Below, piece after piece: positions 25,979 to 35,031 of a stretch of DNA of 64,000 bases. The number at the start of each line of letters is the position of its first letter. Position 1 is the stretch's first letter. Where the stretch lies: NCBI RefSeq assembly GCF_000369405.1, contig NZ_KB850001.1, positions 62,001-126,000 of the forward strand, written 5' to 3'. The notes under the pieces were generated by a model. It saw only the letters and a list, made by a program, of their open reading frames with translations, was not told where the DNA came from and ran no database searches. Position numbers and translations under genes: made by a program. This DNA is from Acinetobacter sp. ANC 3929 (GTDB lineage: Bacteria; Pseudomonadota; Gammaproteobacteria; Pseudomonadales; Moraxellaceae).

Positions 25979-27106
25979 ATGCAATTGACCGAAGAACAAG
26001 TCTTAATACGTGATATGGCGAAAAGTTTCGCCCAAGAACAGATTAAACCCAATGCCAGTGATTGGGATCGACATGGCACATTTCCAAAAGATGCGCTTGC
26101 ACAAATGGGGCAGCTCGGTTTTATGGGTATGTTGATTCCCGAACATTGGGGCGGTTCTGACACAGGTAATTTGGCCTATGTGCTGGCACTTGAAGAAGTC
26201 GCTGCGGCAGATGGTGCGACCTCAACCATTATGAGTGTACATAACTCAGTGGGCTGTGTGCCGATTTTAAAATTTGGTAGTGATGAACAGAAAGAGCGTT
26301 TTTTAAAACCGTTGGCACAGGGTGAAATGATCGGTGCTTTTGCCTTAACTGAACCGCATACAGGTTCAGATGCAGCAGCGATTAAAACCCGTGCAGTGAA
26401 AGATGGCGATGATTACATTCTGAATGGTGCCAAGCAATTTATTACCTCAGGTGATAACGCAGGTGTGATTATTGTATTTGCCGTGACTGATCCAAGTGCG
26501 GGTAAAAAGGGCATCAGTGCCTTCCTTGTGCCACGCGAGACAGCGGGTTATGAAGTAATCCGGGTGGAAGAAAAACTTGGCTTACATGCTTCGGATACCT
26601 GCCAGATTGCCCTGACAGATGTACGTATTCATAAAAGCCTGATGCTGGGTAAAGAGGGTGAAGGTTTAAAAATTGCCCTTGCCAATCTGGAAGGGGGGCG
26701 TATCGGTATTGCGGCACAGGCGGTGGGTCTGGCACGGGCGGCATTGGAAGAAGCCACGCGCTATGCCAAAGAGCGGCTGACTTTTGGTAAACCAATCTTT
26801 GAGCATCAGGCATTGGCTTTTCGTCTTGCCAGTATGGCGACCGAGATCGAAGCGGCTCGACAACTGGTGCACTATGCTGCACTCCTTAAAGAAGCAGAAC
26901 AACCCTGTCTCAATGAAGCTTCAATGGCCAAGCTATTTGCCTCGGAAATGACCGAACGTGTCTGTTCAAGCGCCTTACAGGTATTTGGGGGCTATGGCTA
27001 TCTGAAAGACTTCCCGATTGAACGGATCTATCGTGATGCTCGAATTTGTCAGATTTATGAAGGCACCAGTGATATTCAACGTTTAGTGATCGCACGTAGC
27101 CTATAA
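25979..27106 (+). CDS. Acyl-CoA dehydrogenase, probably isobutyryl-CoA
   Basis: FAD enzyme that would oxidise isobutyryl-CoA to methacrylyl-CoA and pass electrons to ETF. The 375-residue protein shows the ACAD domains in order: N-terminal helices (TEEQVLIRDMAKSFAQEQI), the beta domain with GAFALTEPHTGSDAAAIKTRA and the FAD segment QFITSGDNA, and the C-terminal helices with the catalytic glutamate in RICQIYEGTSDIQRLVIAR. The start at ATG 25979 leaves a 10-base gap after the synthetase; a longer frame begins inside that gene. Valine-pathway role comes from the neighbours. Confidence 0.92.
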   Translation: MQLTEEQVLIRDMAKSFAQEQIKPNASDWDRHGTFPKDALAQMGQLGFMGMLIPEHWGGSDTGNLAYVLALEEVAAADGATSTIMSVHNSVGCVPILKFGSDEQKERFLKPLAQGEMIGAFALTEPHTGSDAAAIKTRAVKDGDDYILNGAKQFITSGDNAGVIIVFAVTDPSAGKKGISAFLVPRETAGYEVIRVEEKLGLHASDTCQIALTDVRIHKSLMLGKEGEGLKIALANLEGGRIGIAAQAVGLARAALEEATRYAKERLTFGKPIFEHQALAFRLASMATEIEAARQLVHYAALLKEAEQPCLNEASMAKLFASEMTERVCSSALQVFGGYGYLKDFPIERIYRDARICQIYEGTSDIQRLVIARSL

Positions 27107-27124
27107 CAAGAGAACAAGGAATCC

Positions 27125-27901
27125 ATGATGCAATGGCAAACCATTTTATTAGAAAAACGCAATGGCGTGGGACTGATTACCCTCAATCGTCCGCACGCCT
27201 TGAATGCGCTGAATAGTGAATTGATTAGTGAAATCAATCAGGCGTTGGATGCGTTAGAGAAAGATCGTGAGATTGGCTGTATGGTGTTGGCAGGCTCAGA
27301 AAAGGCCTTTGCCGCAGGTGCAGACATCAAGGAAATGGTTGATCTTCGTTTTCCTGATATTTACTTTGATGATTTTTTTCATCTTGCCGATCGTATCGCG
27401 CAACGCCGTAAACCTTTGATTGCTGCGGTCAGCGGCTATGCGCTTGGTGGTGGTTGTGAACTGGCACTGATGTGTGACTTTATCTATTGTGCAGACAATG
27501 CCAAGTTTGGTTTACCTGAAGTGACTTTAGGTGTGATTCCAGGCATTGGAGGCACACAGCGTTTAACTCACGCAATTGGCAAAGCCAAAGCCATGGAAAT
27601 GTGTCTCACTGCACGGCAAATGGGTGCAGTAGAGGCTGAACAAAGTGGGCTGGTAGCGCGTGTGTTTAGTAAAGAAGAATTACTGGAACAGACCCTACAA
27701 GCCACAGAAAAAATTGCAGCGCGCTCTTTAACGGCCAATATGATGCTAAAAGAAACCATCAATCGTGCCTTTGAAGTCAATCTCACAGAAGGACTGCGTT
27801 TTGAGCGACGTATGTTCCATTCGATTTTTGCGACTTCGGATCAAACAGAAGGCATGCAGGCCTTTGTGGAAAAACGTCAGGCCAAATTTAATCATCGATA
27901 A
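27125..27901 (+). CDS. Enoyl-CoA hydratase of the valine operon
   Basis: Crotonase-family enzyme of 258 residues that would hydrate methacrylyl-CoA to 3-hydroxyisobutyryl-CoA. The oxyanion-hole segments are KAFAAGADIKEM and GYALGGGCELALMCDFI; catalytic glutamates lie in GGCELAL and FGLPEVTLGVIPGIGG. Two ATGs in a row (27125, 27128); AAGGA at 27116-27120 is better spaced for the second. It sits 18 bases after the acyl-CoA dehydrogenase and 12 before the hydrolase. Confidence 0.92.
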   Translation: MMQWQTILLEKRNGVGLITLNRPHALNALNSELISEINQALDALEKDREIGCMVLAGSEKAFAAGADIKEMVDLRFPDIYFDDFFHLADRIAQRRKPLIAAVSGYALGGGCELALMCDFIYCADNAKFGLPEVTLGVIPGIGGTQRLTHAIGKAKAMEMCLTARQMGAVEAEQSGLVARVFSKEELLEQTLQATEKIAARSLTANMMLKETINRAFEVNLTEGLRFERRMFHSIFATSDQTEGMQAFVEKRQAKFNHR

Positions 27902-27913
27902 GAGACCAATAAA

Positions 27914-28939
27914 ATGAATATCGAAAATCAGTTAATGATTGAGCAGAAAGGTGTATTGGGTCTGATCAGTTTGGATCGCGTGAAGCATTTAAATGCACTG
28001 TCTCTCGATATGATTGAGGGCATTTGTAGCCAATTGGAACTGTGGCGTTATGATGCTGCCATTCAGGCGGTCTTAATCAAATCGAACAGCCCCAAAGCCT
28101 TTTGTGCAGGTGGAGATATTCGCTATCTCTATGACAGTTATAAAAATAATACCGCTGATTATAAAGGTTATTTTAGTGCCGAATATAAAATGCTGAATCT
28201 ACTGCGCGAATATGAAAAACCTGTCATCGTGTTACTGGATGGCTATGTGCTGGGTGGTGGTTTTGGCTTGGCACAGGCGTGTCACATTGTGGTGAGTAGC
28301 GAAAAGTCCAGATTTGCCATGCCTGAAACTGCGATCGGCTTTTTCCCAGATGTCGGTGCGACTCATTTCCTGTCTCGACTCGATGATATTGGGGTCTATC
28401 TGGCAATCACTGGCGAGCAGATCAGCAGTAGTGATGCCCTGTATTTAGATTTAATCGACTATCACGTACCAAGTGACAAGCTGCATGCCCTGCAACAGGC
28501 TTTGGTTAATGAACCTAATCTGAGTAAACAGAATATTGAGCATATTGTCAGCTGTTTTATTACCCGTCCTGCTGAAAGTGAACTTCAGCAATTGGCCGAA
28601 GGCATTCGTAAACATTTTGGTTTTCAGCATTTGGATGAAATTGAGCAGAGTCTTGAACATGAACAAGATGATCAGTTCAAAGCATGGGCGGGCAAGATGC
28701 TCAGTATTTTGCAGCAACGTTCGTTTATTGCCAAACAAACCAGCTTGAAACTCCAACATTTAGGTCGAGGTCTTTCCTTGCCTCAATGCATGCAATTGGA
28801 GCGTGATCTGCAAGATATCTGGTTTGAACATGGTGACTTTATTGAAGGTGTCCGCGCCTTAATTGTTGATAAAGACAAACAACCGCAATGGCAGCAACGG
28901 AATGTTGAACTCGAGCAAATTCTAGAAAAACTCAGTTAA
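27914..28939 (+). CDS. 3-hydroxyisobutyryl-CoA hydrolase
   Basis: Crotonase-superfamily thioesterase of 341 residues, longer than a hydratase as expected for HIBCH. It would release 3-hydroxyisobutyrate, which MmsB then oxidises. Marks: FCAGGDIRYLYDSYKNN, GYVLGGGFGLAQACHIVV, FAMPETAIGFFPDVGATHFLSRL. The GGD-IR-Y and PETAIGFFPDVG segments are typical of HIBCH. It completes the route from isobutyryl-CoA to propionyl-CoA together with the neighbouring genes. Confidence 0.9.
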   Translation: MNIENQLMIEQKGVLGLISLDRVKHLNALSLDMIEGICSQLELWRYDAAIQAVLIKSNSPKAFCAGGDIRYLYDSYKNNTADYKGYFSAEYKMLNLLREYEKPVIVLLDGYVLGGGFGLAQACHIVVSSEKSRFAMPETAIGFFPDVGATHFLSRLDDIGVYLAITGEQISSSDALYLDLIDYHVPSDKLHALQQALVNEPNLSKQNIEHIVSCFITRPAESELQQLAEGIRKHFGFQHLDEIEQSLEHEQDDQFKAWAGKMLSILQQRSFIAKQTSLKLQHLGRGLSLPQCMQLERDLQDIWFEHGDFIEGVRALIVDKDKQPQWQQRNVELEQILEKLS

Positions 28940-29053
28940 GTCAAAACATTGATCACCACGAATTTAAGGAGTATCAGATAGGCGGAAATGCTGATGGTCA
29001 GGATTGATGATCAGCTAAAAATATAAAACAAGAAAATCCAAGAAAGGAACAGA

Positions 29054-30418
29054 ATGATGCAAACAATACATGGAAACGGTTCATCTCCTAAAAAGTCATC
29101 CCATCGATTGGCAGGTATCTCCAGTATGGTCGGGACCACCATTGAGTGGTATGACTTTTTTATCTACGGTGCAGCAGCAGCTTTAATTTTCAATAAATTA
29201 TTTTTTCCTAATTTAGATCCACTGATGGGTGTGCTTGCAGCATTTGCCACCTATGCTGTGGGATTTATTGGACGACCACTCGGTGGACTGGTATTTGGCC
29301 ATTTTGGTGACAAGATTGGCCGAAAATCGATGTTATTGCTGACCCTAATGTTGATGGGAATTCCAACAGTGCTGATCGGCCTATTGCCTACGTATGAATC
29401 GGTTGGTTACTGGGCAGCAATTGGCTTGGTGATCCTACGATTTATTCAAGGAATGGCGATGGGCGGTGAGTGGGGTGGTGCAGTGCTGATGGCGGTAGAA
29501 CATGCACCAGAAGGTAAAAAAGGATTTTGGGGCAGTCTGCCTCAAGCCAGTACGGGTGGCGGTTTGATGCTGGCCTCTATCGCACTCGGACTCGTATCTT
29601 TATTGCCAGAACAGGCTTTATTTAGTTGGGGTTGGCGAATTCCTTTTCTAGCGAGCATTATTTTACTGGCAGTCGGGTGGTACATTCGGGTTAAAGTCCC
29701 AGAGTCGCCAGACTTTGAAAAAGTGAAACAACAAGCTGATGAAGTCAAAGTGCCTGCTTTACAGGTGTTTAAAAAGCATCCCAAGCAACTGATCACCATC
29801 ATTGTGGCGCGTGCGGCGGAGAATGCATGGTTTTATATTGCCTCAACTTTTACCTTGGCCTATACCACCACGCAATTGGGTATTGCCAGACAAGAGATTT
29901 TATTTGCGACGATTTGCGGTGCAGCCGTGATTTTATTTATGACGCCGTTATGTGGACATTTGTCCGATAAAGTCGGGCAGCGCAATATGTTTATGTTTGG
30001 CTTATGTGTGCTGGCACTATATAGCTATCCTTTCTTTAGCATGCTGAATACCAAAGATCCTGTTTTGGTCTGGACTGCAATTGTGCTGGCAATTGGAGTG
30101 GTTTTCCCGATTATGTATGCGCCACAGGCTCAATTGTTTGCTCGCCAGTTTCCTGCAGAAATTCGCTATAGCGGTATTTCTATTTCGGTGCAGTTGGCTG
30201 GGGTGTTGGGTGGTGGTATCGCACCGCTGATCGCGACAAAATTATTGAGTGTTGGTGGAGGCAATCCGTATTTGATCATGCTATACATCGGTTCGATGGC
30301 TATAGTTGCGATTATTGCAACCACATTTATGCCACGAGATCGAAAACAGGGTGTAGTGGGAACTGAAATGAAAAAACAAAATTTAAATTTGAACGGCAAG
30401 ATCACAGAACAGTCTTAA
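29054..30418 (+). CDS. MHS-family metabolite:proton symporter
   Basis: A 454-residue major-facilitator protein with 12 membrane helices and the MHS signatures GTTIEWYDFFIYGAAAALIF in helix 1 and GHFGDKIGRKSMLL in loop 2-3; GMAMGGEWGGAVLMAVEHAP is in the next conserved region. MHS members import carboxylates and osmolytes. Because it ends the valine operon, a branched short-chain acid is a plausible substrate, but this is inference. AAAGGA at 29043-29048 fits either of the adjacent ATGs (29054, 29057). Confidence 0.88.
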   Translation: MMQTIHGNGSSPKKSSHRLAGISSMVGTTIEWYDFFIYGAAAALIFNKLFFPNLDPLMGVLAAFATYAVGFIGRPLGGLVFGHFGDKIGRKSMLLLTLMLMGIPTVLIGLLPTYESVGYWAAIGLVILRFIQGMAMGGEWGGAVLMAVEHAPEGKKGFWGSLPQASTGGGLMLASIALGLVSLLPEQALFSWGWRIPFLASIILLAVGWYIRVKVPESPDFEKVKQQADEVKVPALQVFKKHPKQLITIIVARAAENAWFYIASTFTLAYTTTQLGIARQEILFATICGAAVILFMTPLCGHLSDKVGQRNMFMFGLCVLALYSYPFFSMLNTKDPVLVWTAIVLAIGVVFPIMYAPQAQLFARQFPAEIRYSGISISVQLAGVLGGGIAPLIATKLLSVGGGNPYLIMLYIGSMAIVAIIATTFMPRDRKQGVVGTEMKKQNLNLNGKITEQS

Positions 30419-30424
30419 TTTTTA

Positions 30425-30440
30425 TGTTCCACGTGGAGCA
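30425..30440. promoter_or_regulatory. Candidate parS (ParB-binding) site
   Basis: TGTTCCACGTGGAGCA matches the Pseudomonas-type parS consensus TGTTCCACGTGGAACA at 15 of 16 positions, with the left half-site GTTCCAC intact. It lies in a larger near-palindrome of 24 bases (30421-30444) that has a single mismatched pair. It starts seven bases after the MHS gene stop. It is intergenic and lacks a T run. No other CACGTG in the window fits this pattern. Confidence 0.65.
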
Positions 30441-30475
30441 TAAAGTTTGTTCATGAAGATATTTAACGCCTTAAG

Positions 30476-30512
30476 AAGTGCACTAAATCATTTTGACCTG
30501 TTTAGTGCACTT
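30476..30512. terminator. Hairpin between convergent MHS and aldehyde dehydrogenase genes
   Basis: AAGTGCACTAAA (30476-30487) and TTTAGTGCACTT (30501-30512), perfect 12-base arms around a 13-base loop. It lies between convergent genes; T tracts are short, so termination efficiency is uncertain. Confidence 0.6.
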
Positions 30513-30545
30513 TGATATCGAACAGACATGAACCAATCTATAAAA

Positions 30546-32027
30546 CTATAATTGAATCCAAGTCGTTTTCAGTTGAGTGTATTTATCAATCGCATGCAAA
30601 GATAAATCACGTCCATAACCAGATTGTTTATACCCTCCGAATGGCGTAGTGACATCCAAAGCATCCACGGTATTAATAGATACTGTACCGACTAAAAGTT
30701 GTTGAGCAAGGACGATCGCTTTCTGAAGATCTTTTGTCCAAATCGAAGCCGCTAATCCATAAGTCGAGTGATTAGCCAGTTTTACAGCTTCTTCTTTCGT
30801 TTCAAACATTGTAATTGCGACTACAGGGCCAAAAATTTCATTGTGAAAGATATTAAAATCAGGAGTTATACCAGTCAAAATTGTGGGTGCGACATAGCTA
30901 TCTATATCTAAATGTGCATCGAGTTGTAATTCAATACTATGGCATTGAGCGCCTTGAGTTTTTGCTTCATTAATGGCTGCTCGTACATTCATGGCATGTT
31001 GACGATCAATTAAACAGCCCATATTAGTATTCGGGTCTAAAGGATCGCCAATTACGAGATTTTTGGCTTTTTCTACAAATTTTTCTATAAATTGTTGAGC
31101 AATACTTTTTTCTAATAAGATACGGGAATTGGCAGAACAAACTTCCCCTTGATTATAAAAAGCACCGAAAATCGCTTTATCAACAGCCTTGTCTAAATCA
31201 GCATCAGCAAAAATAATGTTAGCACTTTTGCCACCTGTTTCTGGCCAGACAGGTTTCATATTAGATTCTGCTGAATACGCTAAAAACTTTTTTGCTGTTT
31301 CGGTTGAACCAGTAAATACTAGACAATCTACATCAGGGTGACGTCCTAATGCTTGACCCGTAATATGTCCCAATCCTGTAACAACTTGGAAAACACCATC
31401 TGGAATGCCTGCTTGTTTTGCGAGCTCTGCAAGTCTTAATGCTGTAAATGGCGATTGCTCTGCTGGTTTTAATACCACACAGTTCCCTGTAGCTAGAGCA
31501 GGTGCAAGCTTCCAACTTGCTAAATCAAGTGGAAAGTTCCAAGGCACAACAGCAGCAACTACACCAATAGGTTCACGGCTGACCATAGCCAGTTGATCCT
31601 TACTTGTAGGAGCAATTTCATCGTAAACCTTATCAATACTCTCGGCATACCATTCAAAGCAGGATGCAGCACCTGGAATATCAACATGGAGTGAATCTTG
31701 AATCGGTTTACCGACATTTAATGTTTCCAGCAATGCGAGCTCTTCGGCATTGTCGCGAATAAGGTCAGCAAGTTTTTTTAGCTTTTCTTTACGTTCGCGA
31801 GGTGATAAACCAGACCAGACACCGCTTGTAAAAGCATTTCTAGCATATTGAACGACCTGATCAACTTCATTCGCATCACATGCTGATATATCAACTAAAT
31901 GCTCAGCTGTAGCAGGATTTGATACGCTGTAGCTATGCTTACTCTTCACATATTTTCCATTCATAAAATAGGAAGATGGAAGTTTTGTCTGACTAAGTTG
32001 ATTTAACCAATCCTGTTTTAATTTCAT
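30546..32027 (-). CDS. NAD-dependent aldehyde dehydrogenase, PuuC/KauB-like
   Basis: A 493-residue aldehyde dehydrogenase. It resembles PuuC/KauB, which oxidise gamma-glutamyl-aminobutyraldehyde and omega-aminoaldehydes: SGVWSGLSPRERKEKL, PIGVVAAVVPWNFPLDLASWKLAPALA, VFTGSTETAKKFLAYSAESNMKPVWPE and the catalytic cysteine in FYNQGEVCSANSRIL. The catalytic glutamate is present in WPETGGKSANI, where the usual LELGGK is changed to PETGGK. Minus-strand, separate from the deacylase gene by 161 bases. In this cluster it probably oxidises the semialdehyde made by the aminotransferase at 38.6 kb. Confidence 0.9.
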   Translation of the reverse strand: MKLKQDWLNQLSQTKLPSSYFMNGKYVKSKHSYSVSNPATAEHLVDISACDANEVDQVVQYARNAFTSGVWSGLSPRERKEKLKKLADLIRDNAEELALLETLNVGKPIQDSLHVDIPGAASCFEWYAESIDKVYDEIAPTSKDQLAMVSREPIGVVAAVVPWNFPLDLASWKLAPALATGNCVVLKPAEQSPFTALRLAELAKQAGIPDGVFQVVTGLGHITGQALGRHPDVDCLVFTGSTETAKKFLAYSAESNMKPVWPETGGKSANIIFADADLDKAVDKAIFGAFYNQGEVCSANSRILLEKSIAQQFIEKFVEKAKNLVIGDPLDPNTNMGCLIDRQHAMNVRAAINEAKTQGAQCHSIELQLDAHLDIDSYVAPTILTGITPDFNIFHNEIFGPVVAITMFETKEEAVKLANHSTYGLAASIWTKDLQKAIVLAQQLLVGTVSINTVDALDVTTPFGGYKQSGYGRDLSLHAIDKYTQLKTTWIQL

Positions 32028-32188
32028 TGAATTTCCCTAGAATTCTAGCTACATAGAATATTTAACCGTATTATTTTTAGCTAATTTTGTGAATTCGCTT
32101 TATATAAGCCTTAGGTTAAGAAAAAACAAATTAGATATTTGTTTGGGTACATCTCTCATTGTTTCGTGAACATCATATGACTTAAACG

Positions 32189-33331
32189 TTAACAACGAAT
32201 CGCATTGAGTAAGCGTTCAAAAAAATCATCGCATTCTTGCATTTGCGAGATCTCTATATATTCATCTGGTTTATGGGCAACCTGAATAGAGCCTGGGCCA
32301 CACACTAAAACAGCAGAATTCAGTTGTTGATGAAACAGCCCACCCTCAGTGCCAAATGAAATTTTCTGAAGCTCTGCTGCCGGATCAAGTAGGGTTTGTA
32401 AGAATTTAACGGCTTGTATGGTTGTTGACGTATTCAACCCTGGATATTGATTGATCTCCTGAAAGCTCACAAATTTTGCATGGGGGCTTTGCTCAATATA
32501 GTTAAAAATTTTCTCTTGAACCGAGTTTGTATTCTGTTCAGCGATATTACGAATTTCATAATCTAAAATGCATTCATTGGGGACGATATTTAATGCTTTC
32601 CCGCCCTGAATTTTTCCAATATGTACGGTGGTAAAAGGGACATCGTAAGCAGGATCTGAAATGGAATCTTCGGAAAGCTGTTTTTGAGTAGATGTAATTG
32701 CATCAATAACGCTTTGCGCGCAGTGAATTGCATTTACATACAAGGGTGCTAAGGCAGAGTGGCCTTCTTGCCCCTGACAAATTGCTTTGAATACAGCTTT
32801 ACCTTTATGACCTGTCGCAATATTCATACTAGTGGGTTCGCCAATAATGCACAGTTCTGGTTGAACAATTAACTCCGAGAGTTGACCTAGAATTCCACGG
32901 ACGCCGATACAGCCGATCTCTTCATCATATGAAAGGCACAAATGTAGCGGTTTAATCAATGGTTGGGTTTGTGCTGCTTTAAGCATGGCATGCATCGCAC
33001 AGGCGATAAAACCTTTCATATCTGCTGTGCCGCGTCCATAAATTTTATGATCTTTGATAGATGCTTGAAACGGATCAGTACTCCAAGCTTGACCTGCAAC
33101 GGGTACGACATCTGTATGTCCAGACAGCAATATCCCGGCTTGATCTTGAGGACCTATGCTTGCCAGTAAGTTGGCTTTGGTCTGCTCTTTATTGAAATTT
33201 AAAGTAATACGAATACCTTCAGGTTCAAGTAGATCTTTTACAAACCGAATTAACTCTAAATTGCTTTTATAGGAAGTTGTATCAAATGCAACAAGTTGCT
33301 TGAGTAAGTCAATACTCGACAGATTAGACAT
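32189..33331 (-). CDS. M20-family deacetylase, ArgE-like
   Basis: Zinc amidohydrolase of 380 residues. Metal ligands and catalytic residues are visible: GHTDVVPV (His), YGRGTADMKGF (Asp), the YDEEIGC Glu pair, GEPTS, and the C-terminal GTEGGLFHQ with its His. The dimerisation domain lies at about residues 175-290. It resembles acetylornithine deacetylase, but context suggests an N-acyl amino acid or amine as substrate. ATG 33331 overlaps the stop of the LysR gene by 8 bases, so the two are coupled; the longer frame to 33373 runs inside that gene. Confidence 0.88.
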   Translation of the reverse strand: MSNLSSIDLLKQLVAFDTTSYKSNLELIRFVKDLLEPEGIRITLNFNKEQTKANLLASIGPQDQAGILLSGHTDVVPVAGQAWSTDPFQASIKDHKIYGRGTADMKGFIACAMHAMLKAAQTQPLIKPLHLCLSYDEEIGCIGVRGILGQLSELIVQPELCIIGEPTSMNIATGHKGKAVFKAICQGQEGHSALAPLYVNAIHCAQSVIDAITSTQKQLSEDSISDPAYDVPFTTVHIGKIQGGKALNIVPNECILDYEIRNIAEQNTNSVQEKIFNYIEQSPHAKFVSFQEINQYPGLNTSTTIQAVKFLQTLLDPAAELQKISFGTEGGLFHQQLNSAVLVCGPGSIQVAHKPDEYIEISQMQECDDFFERLLNAIRC

Positions 33332-34310
33332 CTGAAGAATCCTTGTGAGTTTGAGTTTTAATGTGTGGATCATAGAAATGAGCAGAACTCATACCGGGGA
33401 TAAAGTGATCAGAAATAAAGCTTTTACAACGACTAATAAAAGCTTGCACAACAATATTAGTTGGTACATTTTTAGGTGTAGCAATACCGATATGCATGGG
33501 CCGATGTTCATCGGCAATACGAATACGGATTAGACGTTTACCATCTAGACTGTAATTGTTCTTAGGGCGGACATTCAAAATTGTGTAGCCAATATTATTG
33601 GCAACCATTGAGCGTACCACATCAATATTTTTTGAAGATCGTACAACGTTTGGATTTAGATTTTGAGTGCGAAATAATGATAAGAAATATTCATTGCTAT
33701 AGGGCATATCCAAAAGAATCATTGGATAGTGTGATAGTTCTTCTAAAGTAACTGCTGGTGATGCTGCTAAAGGGTGTTCCTCGCTCACGAGCGCATGTGG
33801 TGGCAGTTTAGTTAAAGACTCAAAATGAATAAGATGTTCATCAATATTAAGATCGTAAGTTAAAGCAACATCGAGATCATTACGTATTAGGGAACTCAGA
33901 AGCGCTTGTTGATCATCTTCATAAAGATCTAAAGAAACCTGCTTATATAAATTGGAAAATCCATGGATGATATCTGCGTAGACCATAGGAGCAAATGCTG
34001 GAAAGCAGCCGAGCTTTAATGGTCCGCGTATTGAGCCTGAAAATTCTGCGGCGAGAGAGTATAAGCCTGAAGCTTGGTTTAGAATGTGTTTACACTCCAA
34101 CATCACATTCTTACCTACGGCAGTTGGAATTAAGCCTTTAGCGTGTTGACGAATAAATAATTGGGTTTGTAATTCTGATTCAATATGTGCGATTGCGGCA
34201 GAAATAGATGGAGAAGATACATGTATCTTCTCCGAAGCAATAATGATGCTGCCACATTCAGCAGTTGCAACAAAGTATTCCATTTGTCTTAAAGAAATTC
34301 GATTTAACAC
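33324..34310 (-). CDS. LysR-family regulator of the accessory catabolic cluster
   Basis: A 328-residue LTTR with N-terminal HTH ISLRQMEYFVATAECGSIIIASEKIHVSSPSISAAIAHIESEL and a C-terminal effector domain. It lies within the minus-strand half of the cluster, downstream of ridA-DUF1028 and translationally coupled to the M20 gene, so it is likely the pathway regulator acting on the divergent 35446-35832 region. The long C-terminal tail (FYDPHIKTQTHKDSSDV) is unusual. Confidence 0.88.
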   Translation of the reverse strand: MLNRISLRQMEYFVATAECGSIIIASEKIHVSSPSISAAIAHIESELQTQLFIRQHAKGLIPTAVGKNVMLECKHILNQASGLYSLAAEFSGSIRGPLKLGCFPAFAPMVYADIIHGFSNLYKQVSLDLYEDDQQALLSSLIRNDLDVALTYDLNIDEHLIHFESLTKLPPHALVSEEHPLAASPAVTLEELSHYPMILLDMPYSNEYFLSLFRTQNLNPNVVRSSKNIDVVRSMVANNIGYTILNVRPKNNYSLDGKRLIRIRIADEHRPMHIGIATPKNVPTNIVVQAFISRCKSFISDHFIPGMSSAHFYDPHIKTQTHKDSSDV

Positions 34311-34345
34311 TTTGGATACATCTCCATTGTATATCCCAAAAAAGT

Positions 34346-35017
34346 TTATTCATTTCCTGGAACACCATAGCTAGGAGCACTTGTTGGGTCTAAAGCTCTT
34401 AAAACATAATCATCAACTTGAGGTTCATATATTTGCCATAGTGCTATAAGTTCAGAAATGGGTTGATCTGACCAGTCCACTCGCAAATCGATAATTGGCC
34501 ACTCCAATTTGTCAACAACCAAGAGGCCAGCAGAATGTACATCTCCAGCTTCACCACCTGCTTGTTCTCCAGCTTTTAGTGCATACAGCAGGCGCTCAGC
34601 TAAAGTGCCTTTACTTTGCTCGAAATGTTCTAGCATGACGCTTGTAACCAGATCATTATCAAGTAAATTTCCTGCACAAACCACATGTGTCCCAATGTGT
34701 TGAGCATAGATGCCTAATGTATTTTTCCCGCTAAATGCAAAGGGTTTATTGACTGTATCAAGTAAACTCAATTGGCGATATTCAATAAAGTCAGTATTTT
34801 TTGTTAACTCAGTAATCGCATTTTGGGGTGAAATATTATATTTAGCCATTTCAAGTAAAATGTTGGCCAGTTGAGGGTCTGTTATATTTTGACTGGCTGC
34901 GACACCGACACCTGCCTTGGCTCGTATACATCTTGATGCGACAGCAGGAGAGGATGAACTGATCGCTGCACCAAACTGTCCTGTTTCACTACATCTAGCA
35001 ATGATTGAAAATGTCAT
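34346..35017 (-). CDS. DUF1028 (Ntn-hydrolase-like) protein
   Basis: A 223-residue protein of the DUF1028 family: MTFSIIARCSETGQFGAAISS, a following AGVGVAASQNITDP segment, and the Gly-rich EQAGGEAGDVHSAGLLVVD. The fold is thought to be Ntn-hydrolase-like but the activity is not known. It follows the RidA gene by 14 bases, a pairing commonly found in catabolic loci. It likely acts on an amide or a product of the RidA step; this is inference. Confidence 0.85.
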   Translation of the reverse strand: MTFSIIARCSETGQFGAAISSSSPAVASRCIRAKAGVGVAASQNITDPQLANILLEMAKYNISPQNAITELTKNTDFIEYRQLSLLDTVNKPFAFSGKNTLGIYAQHIGTHVVCAGNLLDNDLVTSVMLEHFEQSKGTLAERLLYALKAGEQAGGEAGDVHSAGLLVVDKLEWPIIDLRVDWSDQPISELIALWQIYEPQVDDYVLRALDPTSAPSYGVPGNE

Positions 35018-35031
35018 GTTGCTCTCGTTTT

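Noticed and set aside
28451..28759. Antisense 102-codon frame in the hydrolase gene
   Set aside because: Shadow of the crotonase-family reading frame, no start signals.
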